The notes under the pieces were generated by a model. The model did no database searches and was not told the DNA's origin. It was given only the letters and a program-made list of their open reading frames with translations. Below, piece by piece: positions 1 through 9,763 of a stretch of DNA of 37,674 bases; position 1 is the stretch's first letter, and each line of letters opens with the position of its first letter. Origin of the DNA: DASPFV01 sp035620975 (GTDB lineage: Bacteria > Acidobacteriota > Vicinamibacteria > Vicinamibacterales > 2-12-FULL-66-21); assembly GCA_035620975.1 (NCBI GenBank), contig DASPFV010000247.1, positions 1 through 37,674 on the forward strand, read 5' to 3'. A program made the translations under genes and the position numbers.

Positions 1-127
1 CCGTCCCTGACGGGCTGACGGGCATGACTGGGTCTGCGGTCCGCCGAAGATTTGGCAATTACGTGATGGCCACAACGATGTGCTCAGCGAACGCAGAGAT
101 CAACTCCACGCAAGGAGCAGCGGCGTT

Positions 128-319
128 ATGATTCGGTCTCGACGAAAGCGCAATCGGCGCCCGGCTCGACACGGAGCACCAGGAAGCATCGCCCAAGGTC
201 GCCACGACGATCGGTTGAGCGTTCTCGTCCGCATCCTCGCTCGACAGGCCGCGCGCGAACGGTTCGAGCATGAAGTCGCTGTGGAGCGAGGCACACCGCC
301 CGAGGTGACACTGCATTGA
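128..319 (+). CDS. Small basic protein ahead of the serine recombinase, hypothetical
   Basis: A 63-residue reading frame with an Arg-rich N-terminus (MIRSRRKRNRR) and a helical second half containing LSVLVRILARQAARERFEHE. I chose the ATG at 128 because AGGAG lies at 113-117; the same frame is open from an ATG at 80. Its TGA stop (317-319) overlaps the TTG start of the recombinase (316-318), the arrangement expected of translational coupling in an operon. Serine recombinases of this class often follow one or two very short genes, so I infer it belongs to the same mobile element. I recognise no family. It could be a chance frame, since the opposite strand is also open here. No other gene is visible in bases 1-127. 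Confidence 0.4.
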   Translation: MIRSRRKRNRRPARHGAPGSIAQGRHDDRLSVLVRILARQAARERFEHEVAVERGTPPEVTLH

Positions 320-1409
320 AGGTCGCCATCTACGCCCGGTACTCGTCCGACAACCAGCGCGACGCCTCGATCGCGGACCAGCTCCGGGTGTGCCGCGAGT
401 TTGCGGCTCGCCAGGGTTGGACGGTCGTCGAGGAGTTCACCGATCACGCGATCTCTGGCGCGACGCTACTGCGTTCCGGATTCCAGGCACTCATGCGCGA
501 GGCGCTGAACCAGCGATTCGACGTTGTTCTCGCCGAAGCACTCGATCGATTCAGCCGGGACCAGGAAGACACCGCGGGGCTCTTCAAGCGCCTCACCTTC
601 GCCGGCGTCAACATCGTCACGCTCGCCGAGGGCGACATCACGCATCTGCACATCGGGTTCAAGGGGACGATGAACGCGCTGTTCCTGAAGGACCTGGCCG
701 AGAAGACGCACCGAGGGCTCCGTGGACGAGTGGAGGCCGGCAAGGCCGGCGGCGGGCTCTGTTACGGCTACCGCGTCGTCCGGACGATGAACGGGACGAC
801 CGTGTCCACTGGCGAGCGTGAGATCGAGCCGGTCGAAGCTGCAGTCGTTGAACGCATCTTCAGGGAGTTCATCGCCGGACGATCGCCCAAGCAGATCGCC
901 AGGACACTCAACCAGGAGCGAGTCGCTGGCCCGTTCGGTGGCAAGTGGAGTCCGAGCACTCTTTACGGGCACGCGAAGCGCGGCACCGGAATCTTGAACA
1001 ACGAGCTGTACGTTGGCCGCATGGTATGGAATCGACTGCGCTATGTGAAGAACCCGGACACTGGCAAGCGCGTGTCGCGACTGAATCCGGCATCCGAGTG
1101 GATCACGACCGACGTTCCTCAGCTGCGAATCATCCCGGACGAACTGTGGTCGGCTGCGAAGGACCGGCAGAAGCACACGCGTCACGCGGTCGCGACGACG
1201 GGCAAGCTCTCGTCGGCGAACCGCCCACGCTATCTGTTCTCCGGACTGACGAAGTGCGGCGTCTGCGGCGCCGGATTCATCATGGGTTCCGCGAATCGCC
1301 TCTGCTGCTTCGGTGATCGCGACCAGGGGACGTGCTCAAACAAGCTGACGATTCGCCGAGACGAAGTCGAAGCACGTGTCCTCAAGGCGTTGCAGGAGAA
1401 GCTGCTTCG

Positions 1410-2132
<723 letters not shown>

Positions 2133-2143
2133 TCAGAAAGCTT

Positions 2144-2173
2144 ATCGTACCACGTGGCCGACGTCGACCGCAA
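2144..2173 (-). promoter_or_regulatory. Probable sigma-70 promoter of tRNA-fMet
   Basis: On the minus strand a -10 box TACGAT (2149-2144) lies 11 bases before the tRNA 5' end, and TTGCGG (2173-2168) lies 18 bases further upstream as a weak -35. Position and spacing fit a tRNA promoter; the match to consensus is partial. Confidence 0.5.
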
Positions 2174-2341
2174 CTCATCCACTTCGCCTCGAGCCTCGAA
2201 CAGACCTCACGTGGAGCGAGGCCAGCACTCACGGCGCGCGCCGGGACCCATCGGCGAACCTCGACGGGGTCCTGCGCGCCCCGACCACGGCAGGCCCGGC
2301 GCGGCGCGTGATACCCTCGCGGCGGGCGTCCGCCCCGACGC

Positions 2342-4498
2342 ATGGCCCTCGACACCTCCTTCGCCGAGATCGCGCTCACGCTCCTCGCCGCGGCGCTCGT
2401 CGGCGCCGCCGGCACCTGGTTGCGCCAGCCGCTCATCGTCTCGTTCATCGCGGTGGGCATCCTCGTCGGGCCGGCCGCGCTCGGCCTGGTCACCCGGCAC
2501 GAACAGATCGAACTGCTCGCCAGCATCGGCATCGCACTGCTGCTGTTCGTCGTCGGACTGAAGCTCGACTTCCATACCATCCGGACCCTCGGTCCGGTCG
2601 CCCTCGCGACGGGCGTCGGGCAGATCGTCTTCACGTCGGTCTTCGGGTTCCTGATCGCCGCGGCGTTCGGGATGGACCCGCTCACGGCCACATATGTCGC
2701 CGTCGCGCTGACCTTCTCGAGCACGATCATCATCGTCAAGCTGCTGTCCGACAAGCGCGAGATCGACGCCCTCCACGGGCGCATCGCGGTCGGCTTCCTC
2801 ATCGTGCAGGACCTGGCGGTGATCCTGGCGATGATCGGGATCACCGCCCTGGGCAGCCAGCGCCCGGCCGAGCAGAGCCTCGCCCTGCACGCCATCGTCA
2901 TCCTTCTGAAGGGCCTCGGCTTCCTGGCTGTCGTGGCAGTGCTGGCCATCCGTGTGCTGCCGAGGGCCTCGACGCACCTGGCGCGGTCGCCAGAGCTGCT
3001 GGTGCTCGCCGGGATTGCCTGGGCGGTGGTCCTCGCCGCAACGGGCGAGTTCCTGGGGCTCAGCAGGGAAGTGGGCGCATTCGTCGGCGGCGCCTCGCTC
3101 GCATCCACTTCCTACCGGGAGGCGATCGGCAGCCGGCTCGTCACGGTCCGCGATTTCCTGCTGCTGTTCTTCTTCATCGATCTCGGCGCCCGGCTGGACC
3201 TGTCGCTCCTCGGGGCGACGCTGGGAGAGGCGGTCGTCTTCTCCGCGTTCGTGTTGATCGGCAACCCGCTCATCGTGATGGCCATCATGGGGGCGATGGG
3301 CTATCGCAAGCGGACGGGCTTCCTGGCCGGCCTGACGGTGGCCCAGATCAGCGAGTTCTCGCTGATCCTCGGCGCGCTGGGCGTGAGCGTCGGCCATCTC
3401 GGTCCCGAGGCGATGGGCCTCATCACGACGGTCGGCCTGATCACCATCGCGCTCTCGACTTACATGATCATCTACTCGGGCCAGTTGTACGGCTGGCTCG
3501 CAGCCTGGCTCGACGTCTTCGAGCGGCGGAACCCATATCGTGAAGCCGTGACGGATACCAGCGCGCCGGCGAAGGCGGACGTCCTGGTGTTCGGGCTGGG
3601 ACGCTACGGGGGCGGCATCGTCCGGCACCTGCTGCTGAGGAACCGGCGCGTGATGGGAGTGGACTTCGATCCCGAGGCACTCGCGCGCTGGCGAGAGGAG
3701 GGCATCCCGGTCGTTTACGGCGATGCGGGCGATCCGGAGCTCTTCGAGTACATTCCGCTCGACGGCGTGACCTGGATCGTCAGCACAGCGCCGGACGTCG
3801 AGACGAGCCGGATCCTGCTCCACCACCTGAGGGCGCGCGGGTTCCAGGGGAAGGTCGCCGTCGCCGTTCGGACCGCCGATGAGGGGGACCTCCTCAGGCT
3901 GGCGGGCGCTGACGTGCTGCTGCGCCCGTATGCCGACGCGGCTGAACAGGCTGCCGACGCGATCACGACGGCGATGGACAAGCTGACCGCCATCGCCACG
4001 GCCACGCCGGGGCTGCGCGAGGTGCGGCTGGGATCCACGTCCAAGTGGGCCGGCCATCGGATCGCGGATGTCCCGCTCCGGGACCAGTTCGGTACTACGG
4101 TGCTGGCAGTGAGCCGGGGCGGCCGCAGCTTCTTCAACCCCGGGGCGATGTTTCAGTTGTTCCCCGGCGATCGGCTCTTCCTGTCGGGAGAGCCGTCTTC
4201 CCTCGACCGCGCGATCGACTACCTGTCGCGAGTCGATTATCCGGACCAGGACGAAGGCGAGGACGAGTTCGCCGTCGACGAGCTCCAGGTTGCCTCGATT
4301 CCCGGCTGGACGGGACAGAGCCTCGCGAGGCTGGGGCTTCCCGCCCGGTTCGGTGTTACCGTGCTCGCGGTCGCCCGCGAGCACGAGCAGATGTCCGCAC
4401 CGGACCCGCACCGCCCACTCGCGGGACACGACCGGCTGGTCCTCGCCGGAACGCCCGAGAACCTCAAACGGGTTCGTACTGTGGACGCGCCGTCCTGA
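2342..4498 (+). CDS. KefB/CPA2-type cation:proton antiporter with RCK regulatory domains
   Basis: An inner-membrane monovalent cation/H+ antiporter of the CPA2 (KefB/KefC, RosB) type, 718 residues. Residues 1-395 form about twelve membrane helices of the Na+/H+ exchanger fold, with the characteristic segments FSSTIIIVKLLSDKRE and VGFLIVQDLAVI. A TrkA-N/RCK nucleotide-binding domain begins near residue 412 with GLGRYGGG and the acidic VDFDPE strand end. Two TrkA-C domains follow (about 559-635 and 646-715), the first containing FFNPGAMFQLFPGDRLFLSG. Substrate is probably K+ or Na+, gated by a bound nucleotide. The start is ATG 2342; no good ribosome site is seen, and GATACC at 2310-2315 may be a -10 box. 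It stands alone, without a KefG/KefF partner, so I give no gene symbol. Confidence 0.93.
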   Translation: MALDTSFAEIALTLLAAALVGAAGTWLRQPLIVSFIAVGILVGPAALGLVTRHEQIELLASIGIALLLFVVGLKLDFHTIRTLGPVALATGVGQIVFTSVFGFLIAAAFGMDPLTATYVAVALTFSSTIIIVKLLSDKREIDALHGRIAVGFLIVQDLAVILAMIGITALGSQRPAEQSLALHAIVILLKGLGFLAVVAVLAIRVLPRASTHLARSPELLVLAGIAWAVVLAATGEFLGLSREVGAFVGGASLASTSYREAIGSRLVTVRDFLLLFFFIDLGARLDLSLLGATLGEAVVFSAFVLIGNPLIVMAIMGAMGYRKRTGFLAGLTVAQISEFSLILGALGVSVGHLGPEAMGLITTVGLITIALSTYMIIYSGQLYGWLAAWLDVFERRNPYREAVTDTSAPAKADVLVFGLGRYGGGIVRHLLLRNRRVMGVDFDPEALARWREEGIPVVYGDAGDPELFEYIPLDGVTWIVSTAPDVETSRILLHHLRARGFQGKVAVAVRTADEGDLLRLAGADVLLRPYADAAEQAADAITTAMDKLTAIATATPGLREVRLGSTSKWAGHRIADVPLRDQFGTTVLAVSRGGRSFFNPGAMFQLFPGDRLFLSGEPSSLDRAIDYLSRVDYPDQDEGEDEFAVDELQVASIPGWTGQSLARLGLPARFGVTVLAVAREHEQMSAPDPHRPLAGHDRLVLAGTPENLKRVRTVDAPS

Positions 4499-4820
4499 GA
4501 CATGCGCGGGCGCTGCGGCACTCTCTGGTTGCCCACCCCGCCTGCGCGGGACCCGCGAAGCGATGAAAGGCGCGCCAGGGGCGCGCCCCGCCGGAGCGGC
4601 CCGCCTCCGCCGCGTCGCGGCTTCGGCGAGGTCTCGCCGGAGCACCTGCGGCGCCAAGGCGGAAGCGGGGATCGTGGGACCCCGCGAGCGACGGCGATGG
4701 CGCGGCTCCGGCGCGCGTTCTTCGCGCGCTGGGGTGAGGTGGGGGTCCGGCGGGGCGAACCCCCCGGTTTCACCTTGGAGGCCGCCCACGAGGGCCGCCT
4801 CGTGAAAAAGGCAGTCGAAA
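4499..4820. other. Intergenic region rich in palindromes and a dispersed repeat
   Basis: No convincing gene in 322 bases. It holds two copies of the palindrome GGCGCGCC (4569-4576 and 4580-4587), the dispersed repeat at 4645-4699, a GGGGGT/ACCCCC inverted repeat in 4741-4764, and a perfect hairpin CACGAGG-GCCG-CCTCGTG at 4787-4804. The hairpin is followed by an A-run, not a T-run, so it is not a rightward terminator. AAAAAGG at 4805-4811 is the likely ribosome site of the next gene. Confidence 0.6.
4645..4699 (+). repeat. Dispersed 55-bp hairpin repeat, copy 1
   Basis: This stretch recurs, inverted, at 24412-24467. The two copies differ only by one substitution and a one-base length change at a second point. 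The core forms a stem GCGGGG/CCCCGC around ATCGTGGGA. Both copies are intergenic. It looks like a small genome-wide intergenic element, but only two copies can be seen here. Confidence 0.75.
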
Positions 4821-7244
4821 ATGCGTGATGCAGTCCGTGCACTGCGTGCCGCCCCCGGGATGACGGCCGCGATCGTGCTCTCGCTGGGTGTCGGCATCGG
4901 CGCAACGACGGCGATCTTCGCGCTGCTGAACGCGATGCTCCTGCGCCCGCTCGCCGTCCCGGCCCCGCACCGCCTGGTGGTCGTCGTCTCGCAGGACCAG
5001 CGGCAGAGAGCCTGGCCGCAGCCGGTCTGGCAGGAGCTTCGCGATCGCCGCATCATCCCCGGCGGCTTCGCCTGGTTCTGGAATCGATTCGACACGGCGG
5101 AGCGTGGCGAGCGGCAGTTCGTCGACGGAATGGCGGCGAGCGGAGGCATGTTCGGGGCCCTCGGGCTCGAGCCCGCGATCGGCCGTCTGCTCACGCGCGA
5201 AGACGACGAGCTCGAGGCTGGGCCGGACGGCCTGGTCGCCGTGATCAGTCATCGGTTCTGGCAGCGGCAGTTCCGCGGCTCGTCGGGCGTCCTGGGACAA
5301 CCGCTGAGCGTGGACGGCCGCCAGTTCACGATCGTGGGGGTCATGCCCAGCGGATTCGCCGGCCTGCTCGTCGGACTTCCTCTGGATGTCGTGATCCCGC
5401 TCGGGCGTCCGTCTCCGGGGCCCGGGAGCCCCTACGTGACGATCATGGGTCGGCTCGCGCCGGGTCAAACGCCGGAGCAGGTCGGCGCGGCCCTTCGCGT
5501 CGTCCAGCCAGTGATTCGCGATTCCACCAACCCGTACTCCGTGAACCCCTATCGCGAAGAGTACCTCCGCGAGCCGTTCGCGGCACGCCCGGCGCCGCGT
5601 GGCATCTCGTTTCTCGAGCGCCGATACAGCCGGCCACTGGCGATCCTGCTGGGCGCCGTCAGCCTCGTGCTGCTGATGGCATGCGGCAACATCGCCATGC
5701 TCCTGCTGGCTCGAACGACGGGGCGACGACACGAGCTGGCGGTCCGTGCCGCGCTCGGCGCGCCGCGAAGCCGTCTGGCCGGTCAGCTCGGACTCGAGAG
5801 CCTCCTGCTTGCGATGGCTGGCGCAGCCCTGGGCCTTCTGTTCGCACAGTGGTGCATGCGCCTGGTGCTGGCGGGGTTGTCGACGCAGGCGTACAGCGTG
5901 TTTCTCGATGTCGCTCCCGACTGGCGCGTCCTGGCGTTCACCTCCGGCGTGGGGCTGCTCACCGCCACACTCTGCGGCGCCGCGCCCGCATTTCGCGCTT
6001 TCCGGACCGATGGTCTCGACATGCTCCGGGTGCTTGGAGAAGGACGGGGCCGCCGCTTCGGAGCCGGCAGCGCCGTCGTCGTGGCGCAGATCGGCCTCTC
6101 GTTGACCATCATCGTTGCCACGGGGCTCTTCGCGCGAACGTACCGCGCCCTCGCCACGACAGCCCTCGGCTTCGAGGCGGACCGCGTGGTGGCCGTGGCT
6201 GTGGACGCGACGGAGAGTGCCTGGGCACCGGGGGCGAGGGGACTGCTGTACGAGCGCGTGATCGAAGCGCTGGTGTCCGCGCCTGGCGTCGAGGGCGCGG
6301 GTATTTCCATCGCCGTACCTGGCGGGAACATGGTATTGACGCCATGGATTCAGCTCGCGGACGGGACTCCGCTGCCTCAGGGAGGAAATGGCGTGCACGG
6401 GAACCACGTCACCGCCGGATGGTTCAGGGCGATGGGGACCAGAGTGGTTGCCGGACGGGAGTTCCTGGCTTCCGATCGCATCGGCGCGCCGGCGGTAGCG
6501 GTCGTGAACCAGACATTCGCCGACCGCTTTCTGAAGTCTCGCAGCCCGCTCGGGCAGACGATCCTGCAGCGGGCCAGCCCTGACGGGCCGCCGCAGCCAC
6601 TCGAAATCGTCGGCGTCGCTGCGGACGCGGTGTCCCGCTCGATCCGGGAACCAGCTCCGCCGGCCGTCTACACGCCTCTCCTGCAGATCCCGGATCCGGT
6701 TCCGGCCGCGGTCAACGTGGTCGTCCGCATGGCGCCCACCGCGAGCGCGGGCATGATACGACTCATTCCCGGAACGGTGGCGCGTGTCGACGCCGATCTG
6801 TCTCTGACCCTGCGGACACTGTCGGATCAGGTGAGCGCGCAGTACGCGCAGGAACGGCTCGTCGCGCGCGCGGCAGGGATCCTCGGGGGGCTGGCTGTGC
6901 TGCTGGCGGCACTCGGGTTGTACGGTACAGCGGCTTACGCCGTCTCGCGCCGCCGGCGGGAAATCGCAATCCGGATGGCGCTCGGCGCGGCGCCCCGGAA
7001 CGTGATGCGGCTCGTGCTGACGCGCGTGATCGCGCTGGTCTCGGCCGGCCTTGCGCTCGGCTTGCTCGGCGGCCTCTGGGTTGGGCAGTTCGTGAAGGCG
7101 ATGCTGTACGGCGTCGGGCCCGGCGACGCGGCTACGCTGACAGGCGCCTGCGTTCTCCTGGCTGCCGTCGCCATGTTTTCAGGATGGCTGCCGGCCCGGC
7201 GCGCCGTCCGCCTCGACCCGGCTTCCATCCTGAAAGAGGCCTGA
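4821..7244 (+). CDS. MacB/FtsX-family orphan ABC permease (ADOP type)
   Basis: An 807-residue inner-membrane protein of the ADOP type, meaning a MacB-like permease in which two FtsX modules are fused and no ATPase gene is adjacent. It starts MRDAVRALRAAPGM, then a first membrane helix and the family signature IGATTAIFALLNAMLLRPL. A periplasmic MacB core domain follows (about 45-265), a three-helix FtsX block (272-400), a second membrane helix and periplasmic core (about 415-680), and a second FtsX block (688-800) with IRMALGAAPRNVM and the ending LPARRAVRLDPASILKEA. Such proteins are greatly expanded in Acidobacteriota; their substrates are unknown. The start at ATG 4821 has an AAAAAGG site ahead of it. 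The next gene begins one base after its stop, so the two are probably co-transcribed. Confidence 0.92.
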   Translation: MRDAVRALRAAPGMTAAIVLSLGVGIGATTAIFALLNAMLLRPLAVPAPHRLVVVVSQDQRQRAWPQPVWQELRDRRIIPGGFAWFWNRFDTAERGERQFVDGMAASGGMFGALGLEPAIGRLLTREDDELEAGPDGLVAVISHRFWQRQFRGSSGVLGQPLSVDGRQFTIVGVMPSGFAGLLVGLPLDVVIPLGRPSPGPGSPYVTIMGRLAPGQTPEQVGAALRVVQPVIRDSTNPYSVNPYREEYLREPFAARPAPRGISFLERRYSRPLAILLGAVSLVLLMACGNIAMLLLARTTGRRHELAVRAALGAPRSRLAGQLGLESLLLAMAGAALGLLFAQWCMRLVLAGLSTQAYSVFLDVAPDWRVLAFTSGVGLLTATLCGAAPAFRAFRTDGLDMLRVLGEGRGRRFGAGSAVVVAQIGLSLTIIVATGLFARTYRALATTALGFEADRVVAVAVDATESAWAPGARGLLYERVIEALVSAPGVEGAGISIAVPGGNMVLTPWIQLADGTPLPQGGNGVHGNHVTAGWFRAMGTRVVAGREFLASDRIGAPAVAVVNQTFADRFLKSRSPLGQTILQRASPDGPPQPLEIVGVAADAVSRSIREPAPPAVYTPLLQIPDPVPAAVNVVVRMAPTASAGMIRLIPGTVARVDADLSLTLRTLSDQVSAQYAQERLVARAAGILGGLAVLLAALGLYGTAAYAVSRRRREIAIRMALGAAPRNVMRLVLTRVIALVSAGLALGLLGGLWVGQFVKAMLYGVGPGDAATLTGACVLLAAVAMFSGWLPARRAVRLDPASILKEA

Positions 7245-7245
7245 C

Positions 7246-7746
7246 GTGCCGGACGGGCCGCGGCTGGAGCGCTTCAAGGCAGCTCAGGATTCGCTGCATG
7301 CCGGATACGAGTCCGCCCTCACGGAGATCCGGGCCGGCGGCAAACGCGGGCACTGGATCTGGTACGTCTTCCCTCAACTCTCCGGCCTGGGCACGTCGAG
7401 CCTTTCGCAGGCATATGCGATTGGCGGGGAAGACGAAGCCATCGCGTTCGTCCGTGATCCGCTGCTTCGCTCGCGCCTGCTGACGATCACAGAGGCCGTC
7501 GCAGCGCAGCTGAGGCGGCGGACGCCTGCGACGCTCGGTGCCTTGATGGGCTCCGACGTCGATGCGCGCAAGATCGTTTCGTCGCTCACTCTTTTCAGAC
7601 ACGTTGCCCGAGCGCTCCACACGGCCGGAGGGAACTCCGAATACGAGGCCCTGGCCGCCGCAGCGGACGAGGTGCTGACGGCCGCGGCCGCCGAGGGATA
7701 CCAGCCGTGCGCCTACACATTGCGGCATCTGCGCGGCCCGGGATGA
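7246..7746 (+). CDS. DUF1810 family protein
   Basis: A 166-residue soluble protein that matches the DUF1810 (calpastatin-like) family from end to end. Features are an N-terminal LERFKAAQ segment, the signature RGHWIWYVFPQLSGLG-like stretch (here KRGHWIWYVFPQLSGLG at about residues 34-50), AYAIGGEDEAIAF, and LTLFRHVA near the C-terminus. The biochemical function of the family is unknown. The start is GTG 7246, with AAAGAGG at 7233-7239 inside the end of the permease gene, whose stop is one base away. The tight spacing suggests one operon with the permease, but I see no functional link. Confidence 0.88.
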   Translation: MPDGPRLERFKAAQDSLHAGYESALTEIRAGGKRGHWIWYVFPQLSGLGTSSLSQAYAIGGEDEAIAFVRDPLLRSRLLTITEAVAAQLRRRTPATLGALMGSDVDARKIVSSLTLFRHVARALHTAGGNSEYEALAAAADEVLTAAAAEGYQPCAYTLRHLRGPG

Positions 7747-7803
7747 CCGGGGGATTCGCCCTGCCGCGTTCCGGTGTACGATTCGGAGCTCTGGAGGTCT
7801 GTC

Positions 7804-8136
7804 GTGGAGCACACGTACGAATCGCTCAAAAAGCTCACCATTGCCGATCTGAGGGAGATTGCGAAGGGGCTGAAGCACGAGGCGGTGCAGGGCTACACCC
7901 AGATGAACAAGGATCACCTGCTGCCGGCGATCTGCAAGGCGCTGTCGATCGACGCGCACCAGCACCATGCCGCGCATGGAGAGATGAAGACCCAGATCCG
8001 CAGCCGCATGAGGGCGCTGCGCGAGAAACGCCAGCAGGCGATCGAGGCGGGGGACCACGCGGCGCTGAAGACGATTCGGCGCGAATACCACGACCTCAAT
8101 CACAGGCTTCGGGTGGACGCCCGGGGGCCGGCGTGA
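7804..8136 (+). CDS. Small protein with Rho_N/SAP-like N-terminal domain
   Basis: A 110-residue basic protein. Residues 5-45 (KKLTIADLREIAKGL, then NKDHLLPAICKAL) fit the short helical Rho termination factor N-terminal (SAP-like) fold that binds nucleic acids. The rest is a highly charged helical segment with RSRMRALREKRQQ that could form a coiled coil. I chose GTG 7804, because GGAGG (7793-7797) sits six bases ahead; an ATG at 7774 in the same frame has no such site. TACGAT at 7777-7782 may be the -10 box. A nucleic-acid role is an inference from the fold resemblance alone. It stands 57 bases after the DUF1810 gene. Confidence 0.7.
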   Translation: MEHTYESLKKLTIADLREIAKGLKHEAVQGYTQMNKDHLLPAICKALSIDAHQHHAAHGEMKTQIRSRMRALREKRQQAIEAGDHAALKTIRREYHDLNHRLRVDARGPA

Positions 8137-8539
8137 GGCGTCCCTCGAGCCGCGTCTCAGCGGGGGGCCATTACCGCTGCCACCTGCCCGCCGTGACCGG
8201 CGAGACCCGTTCCCGAACGCACGACGGGTGAACGTGAAGATCGACACGGTAGTCCGGCTCGAATGGTTGAGCCAGCCGGCTCTCGTGGAAGGAGATGGTG
8301 CATCCCGCCGCCTCCCGGCCCGAACTCCCGGATCAGGTCGGCCTGGCCATCGGCGTCGGATTCGGATCGCGAAGATGGCAAGGCGCCGCTGGCGTACACA
8401 GCCCGCGCCGCTGCGACTGACGGCCGACACGGTCCTGGCGCAGCCTCTGGCACCGTCAGTGCATGACCAGCAGGATTACCCGGGTCAACCGTCAGCGACG
8501 GCGATTCCACGCCCCGTGGCTGCCGCCCGGACCATCAGA
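8137..8539. other. Intergenic region, nothing identified
   Basis: About 400 bases without a supported gene. The frame of the response regulator is open upstream to 8228, but the added sequence (Arg- and Pro-rich) does not look like a protein domain. A minus-strand frame around 8180-8330 contains DYRVDLHVHPS but lacks a start codon. I see no hairpin with a T-run. Confidence 0.5.
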
Positions 8540-8902
8540 ATGGCCACAGTGCTGCTCGTCGAGGACAACGAGGACGTCCGGGAGATGATGTCCGTCGCCC
8601 TGGAGCTGGCCGGGATCCGGGTCATCGCCGCCGCGAACGGGCGGGACGCGCTCCACGTGCTGGAAACGGGGACAGAGCTGTGCCTGATCCTGCTGGATCT
8701 CATGATGCCGGTCATGGACGGCTGGCAGTTCCGGGCAATTCTGAGCAAGGACCCGCGACGCGCGCAGATTCCAATCGTCGTCGTGTCCGCGATGACCGCC
8801 GAGATGGCCCTGCGGATGGGGGCGACCGCCTACCTGCCGAAACCGGTCGACCTCGACCGGTTACTGGAGATCGTCAGCTCGCACTGCCCGAGCTGCAGGT
8901 GA
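8540..8902 (+). CDS. Single-domain response regulator (CheY-like)
   Basis: A 120-residue stand-alone receiver domain. It begins MATVLLVEDNEDVREMM, giving the acidic pair that binds Mg2+. The phosphoacceptor Asp is in LILLDLMMPVMDG (about residue 54), the conserved Ser/Thr in VVVSAM, and the Lys in YLPKPVDL, so all catalytic positions are present. There is no output domain, so it should act through protein contacts as a phosphotransfer or sensory relay. The start at ATG 8540 is chosen because the fold begins there; a longer version from 8228 adds about 100 residues of low-complexity sequence. No histidine kinase is adjacent. The hybrid kinase at 30582-33251 is the only one in the window, and a link is not shown. 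Confidence 0.9.
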   Translation: MATVLLVEDNEDVREMMSVALELAGIRVIAAANGRDALHVLETGTELCLILLDLMMPVMDGWQFRAILSKDPRRAQIPIVVVSAMTAEMALRMGATAYLPKPVDLDRLLEIVSSHCPSCR

Positions 8903-8947
8903 GGCGCCCCGCGCGGCCGGCGGGAAGCGGGGCTCGAGCCGGGGTCG

Positions 8948-9349
8948 CTACCGGTTGGCGGCCGTGACGTCCTTCAGGATGACGAGCACCTCGCCCGGGC
9001 GCAGCAGTCCCAGTTCCTGGCGCGCGACGGTCTCGATCGCCGAGGCGTCTTCGCGCAGCCGGCGGGCCTCCTCCCGCAGCGCGGCGTTCTCGAGCCGGAG
9101 CCGCTCGAGCGATGCCGCGTGTTGCCGGGAGGCCCGGCGTGCCCGGAGATTCTCGAACAGCCCCTTCTCGCCCACGAGCGCGTCAACCGCGAGCACCACG
9201 ACGACGAACGCGATCAGCCCGTTGAGGATCCGGCGCCAGCGCGGCGGTCCCGGCGCGGGCGGCACCCGGCGGCGGCGCAGCAGTGCGGTGCCAGGCGGCC
9301 GCGGACGGTCAGGGGTCTCCAGCGATACGGGTTCGACCGGGGGGCGCAT
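8948..9349 (-). CDS. FtsB/DivIC-family septum formation initiator
   Basis: A 133-residue single-span membrane protein of the FtsB/DivIC family, which bridges the divisome proteins FtsL and FtsQ. A Pro/Arg-rich cytoplasmic N-terminus (about 48 residues, longer than in E. coli FtsB) precedes one helix, LNGLIAFVVVVLAVDALVG. A leucine-zipper coiled coil follows (SLERLRLENAALREEARRLR), then the family's end motif with IETVARQELGLLRPGEVLV. The start ATG 9349 has AGAGGA seven bases upstream on the minus strand. It is divergent from cutA and stands apart from other division genes; in many genomes its partner is eno or another short gene, which is not seen here. Confidence 0.85.
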   Translation of the reverse strand: MRPPVEPVSLETPDRPRPPGTALLRRRRVPPAPGPPRWRRILNGLIAFVVVVLAVDALVGEKGLFENLRARRASRQHAASLERLRLENAALREEARRLREDASAIETVARQELGLLRPGEVLVILKDVTAANR

Positions 9350-9442
9350 CGATTCGGCGGTCCTCTGTGGAATACTTTTTCGTGCCGAGCGGCCCGTCGG
9401 GATAGGGCTGCGGAGTCTGGCTGCCTGCCGAGGTGCGCGCGA

Positions 9443-9763
9443 ATGACTTCTGATTACGTGGTGGTCCTCACGACCATGCCGGGCGGCGGCGAAGGGGAGG
9501 CGTTCGCCCGGTCGCTGGTCGAAGAGCGCCTGGCGGCGTGCGTCAACCTGCTGGCTCCGATGGAATCGATTTACCGCTGGGAAGGCACCGTGGAGCGTGA
9601 AACGGAACGCCAGGTCATCATCAAGACGTCGCGCGAGCGCCTCGTCGCGCTCTGGGAGCGCGTGCGCGAGCTCCATCCCTACGAGGTCCCCGAGTTCCTC
9701 GTCATTCCGATCATCGACGGCAACGACGCCTATCTCCGGTGGGTGGGGGAGGCGACCAAATGA
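9443..9763 (+). CDS. cutA: CutA1 divalent-cation tolerance protein
   Basis: A 106-residue protein covering the whole CutA1 family, a compact trimeric ferredoxin-like fold linked to divalent metal (copper) tolerance. Recognisable segments are VVVLTTMPGG at the N-terminus, LVEERLAACVNLL with the conserved Cys, SIYRWEGTVE, QVIIKTSRERL, and the metal-site region LHPYEVPEFLVIPI followed by YLRWV. ATG 9443 is the start, with GAGGTG seven bases ahead; the same frame is open further upstream, but that part overlaps the ftsB-like gene. The gene ends 31 bases before the convergent PLP-enzyme gene, and its stop codon lies in a short tandem repeat. Confidence 0.93.
   Translation: MTSDYVVVLTTMPGGGEGEAFARSLVEERLAACVNLLAPMESIYRWEGTVERETERQVIIKTSRERLVALWERVRELHPYEVPEFLVIPIIDGNDAYLRWVGEATK

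Noticed and set aside
4787..4804. Perfect hairpin CACGAGG-GCCG-CCTCGTG as a terminator of the antiporter gene
   Set aside because: It is followed by an A-run on the plus strand rather than a T-run, and lies just before the next gene's ribosome site.
2207..5194. A 995-codon open frame on the minus strand
   Set aside because: It lies opposite the antiporter and permease genes, has Arg/Gln/Asp-rich low-complexity sequence, and results from GC-rich codon bias.
8160..8330. Minus-strand stretch reading DYRVDLHVHPS, suggestive of a PHP-type motif
   Set aside because: The frame is only about 50 codons between stops and has no start codon.
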